48,759 nucleotides of DNA from Mycoplasma sp. CAG:877. GTDB taxonomy: Bacteria; Bacillota_I; Bacilli_A; RF39; UBA660. How positions within the stretch are numbered: position 1 is the stretch's first letter; every line of letters begins with the position of its first letter. Positions 48,227 through 48,759 of this stretch are shown piece after piece. The stretch lies in NCBI GenBank assembly GCA_000433455.1, contig HF992494.1, positions 1-48,759 on the forward strand, read 5' to 3'. The notes under the pieces were generated by a model. That model had not been told where the DNA came from and did no database searches. It saw nothing but the letters and a program-made list of their open reading frames with translations. Both the position numbers and the translations under genes were made by a program.

Positions 48227-48759
48227 TGAGAAATAATAAAATATTAGATAATATAATTATTGGGGTTGTATTAGTATTTTTGTTCTTACCAATATTTGTT
48301 TTAATACTATTTTCATTTAATACATCACAGTTAAATATAACATTTGAAGGATTTACTTTGAAATGGTATGGAGAGTTATTTAAAAATACAACGTTACTTT
48401 TAGCACTTAAAAATACTTTAATTGTAGCGATTGTTAGTACAGTAGTTTCAACTGTTATTGGAACTATTTCAGCTTATGGATTATATAAGTATGATTTTCC
48501 ATTAAAAAAAATTGTTAATAGACTTTTATATATACCGGTTGTTATACCGGAGATTGTTTTAGGTATATCATTGCTTGCTATATATACAGTTTTTAAATTA
48601 GAACTTGGAATGACTACTTTGATTTTGGCACATATATCTTTTTCTATACCTTTTGTAATTATAAATGTTAGAAATATATTAGAACAGATGGATGGAAACT
48701 TAATTTTAGCGGCTAATGATTTAGGAGCTAGTAAGTTAAAAACATTTTTATATGTAACT
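48226..48759 (+). CDS. potC: Spermidine/putrescine ABC transporter permease PotC (partial, runs off the window)
   Basis: The first 178 codons of the second permease are present, open to the window end. Four membrane helices are seen, and the EAA loop begins at LAANDLGASKLKTFLYVT. PotC/PotI-type features include FNTSQLNITFEGFTLKWYGELF and the N-terminal PIFVLILFSF helix. ATG 48226 overlaps the potB stop by one base, implying coupling. The substrate-binding protein PotD would be expected just beyond the window. Confidence 0.93.
   Translation, partial: MRNNKILDNIIIGVVLVFLFLPIFVLILFSFNTSQLNITFEGFTLKWYGELFKNTTLLLALKNTLIVAIVSTVVSTVIGTISAYGLYKYDFPLKKIVNRLLYIPVVIPEIVLGISLLAIYTVFKLELGMTTLILAHISFSIPFVIINVRNILEQMDGNLILAANDLGASKLKTFLYVT

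Overview
The window is strongly AT-rich and densely coded. It reads as a chromosomal segment of a low-GC, spore-lineage Bacilli (Bacillota), most like an uncultured gut-type lineage. Three things support this. The gene order tkt-sirA-(two unknown genes)-yneF matches the Bacillus neighbourhood tkt-yneE(sirA)-yneF. The order rpsT(divergent)-gpr-spoIIP-yqxA is also a Bacillus arrangement. SirA, the germination protease Gpr and SpoIIP imply a current or recent sporulation programme. UGA acts as a stop and Trp is UGG; AGG aligns with AGA at Arg positions, so I see no alternative code. Most recognisable promoters are extended -10 boxes (TGnTATAAT) with weak -35 boxes, and most transcription units end in short hairpins with T-runs.

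Layout. 1-1590: tail of one surface protein and a complete tandem paralogue. 1677-6877: five genes alternating PlsC-type acyltransferase and acyl-adenylate ligase (plsC-acs-plsC-acs-plsC), then an alpha/beta hydrolase, a DUF1003 membrane protein and a lipoprotein. 8860-9621: tRNA-Arg(CCG), tRNA-Thr(GGT), a decayed gene and one copy of a dispersed repeat. 9622-15868: mostly unassigned small genes with a metallophosphoesterase, a cupin, an ASCH protein and tRNA-Thr(CGT). 15927-21600: transketolase, SirA, two small unknown genes, YneF, UvrC. 21632-26203: a membrane-anchored Asn/Ser-rich protein, MutL, a DUF3419-like protein, MiaA. 26306-30779: a 1167-residue VWA surface protein facing a convergent transglutaminase-like protein. 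30861-36455: S20, Gpr, SpoIIP, YqxA and three unknown helical proteins. 36495-40783: a ZnuA-like lipoprotein without canonical His ligands, YidD, RNase III, an RNase J2-like protein with a degenerate metal site, 5-formyl-THF cyclo-ligase. 40860-43082: tRNA-Arg(CCT), a candidate type I toxin-antitoxin locus, and archaeal-type AspRS under a T-box. 43083-48759: YfhO, YgjV and potABC (potC cut by the window edge).

How the genes work together. The acyl cluster could activate free fatty acids and place them on lysophospholipid or glycerol-phosphate acceptors, like an unfused and duplicated Aas (acyltransferase plus acyl-ACP synthetase). UvrC, MutL and MiaA are housekeeping; SirA links replication control to sporulation; Gpr and SpoIIP serve spore germination and engulfment; PotABC imports polyamines.

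The best candidate for an undescribed system is at 41029-41297: a 24-codon hydrophobic peptide gene with a sequestered ribosome-binding site, flanked by imperfect inverted repeats, facing a predicted antisense RNA with its own terminator. The outer flank and presumed 5' end of that RNA recur, inverted and with conserved spacing, at 9409-9479. All calls come from reading the sequence; no searches were run.
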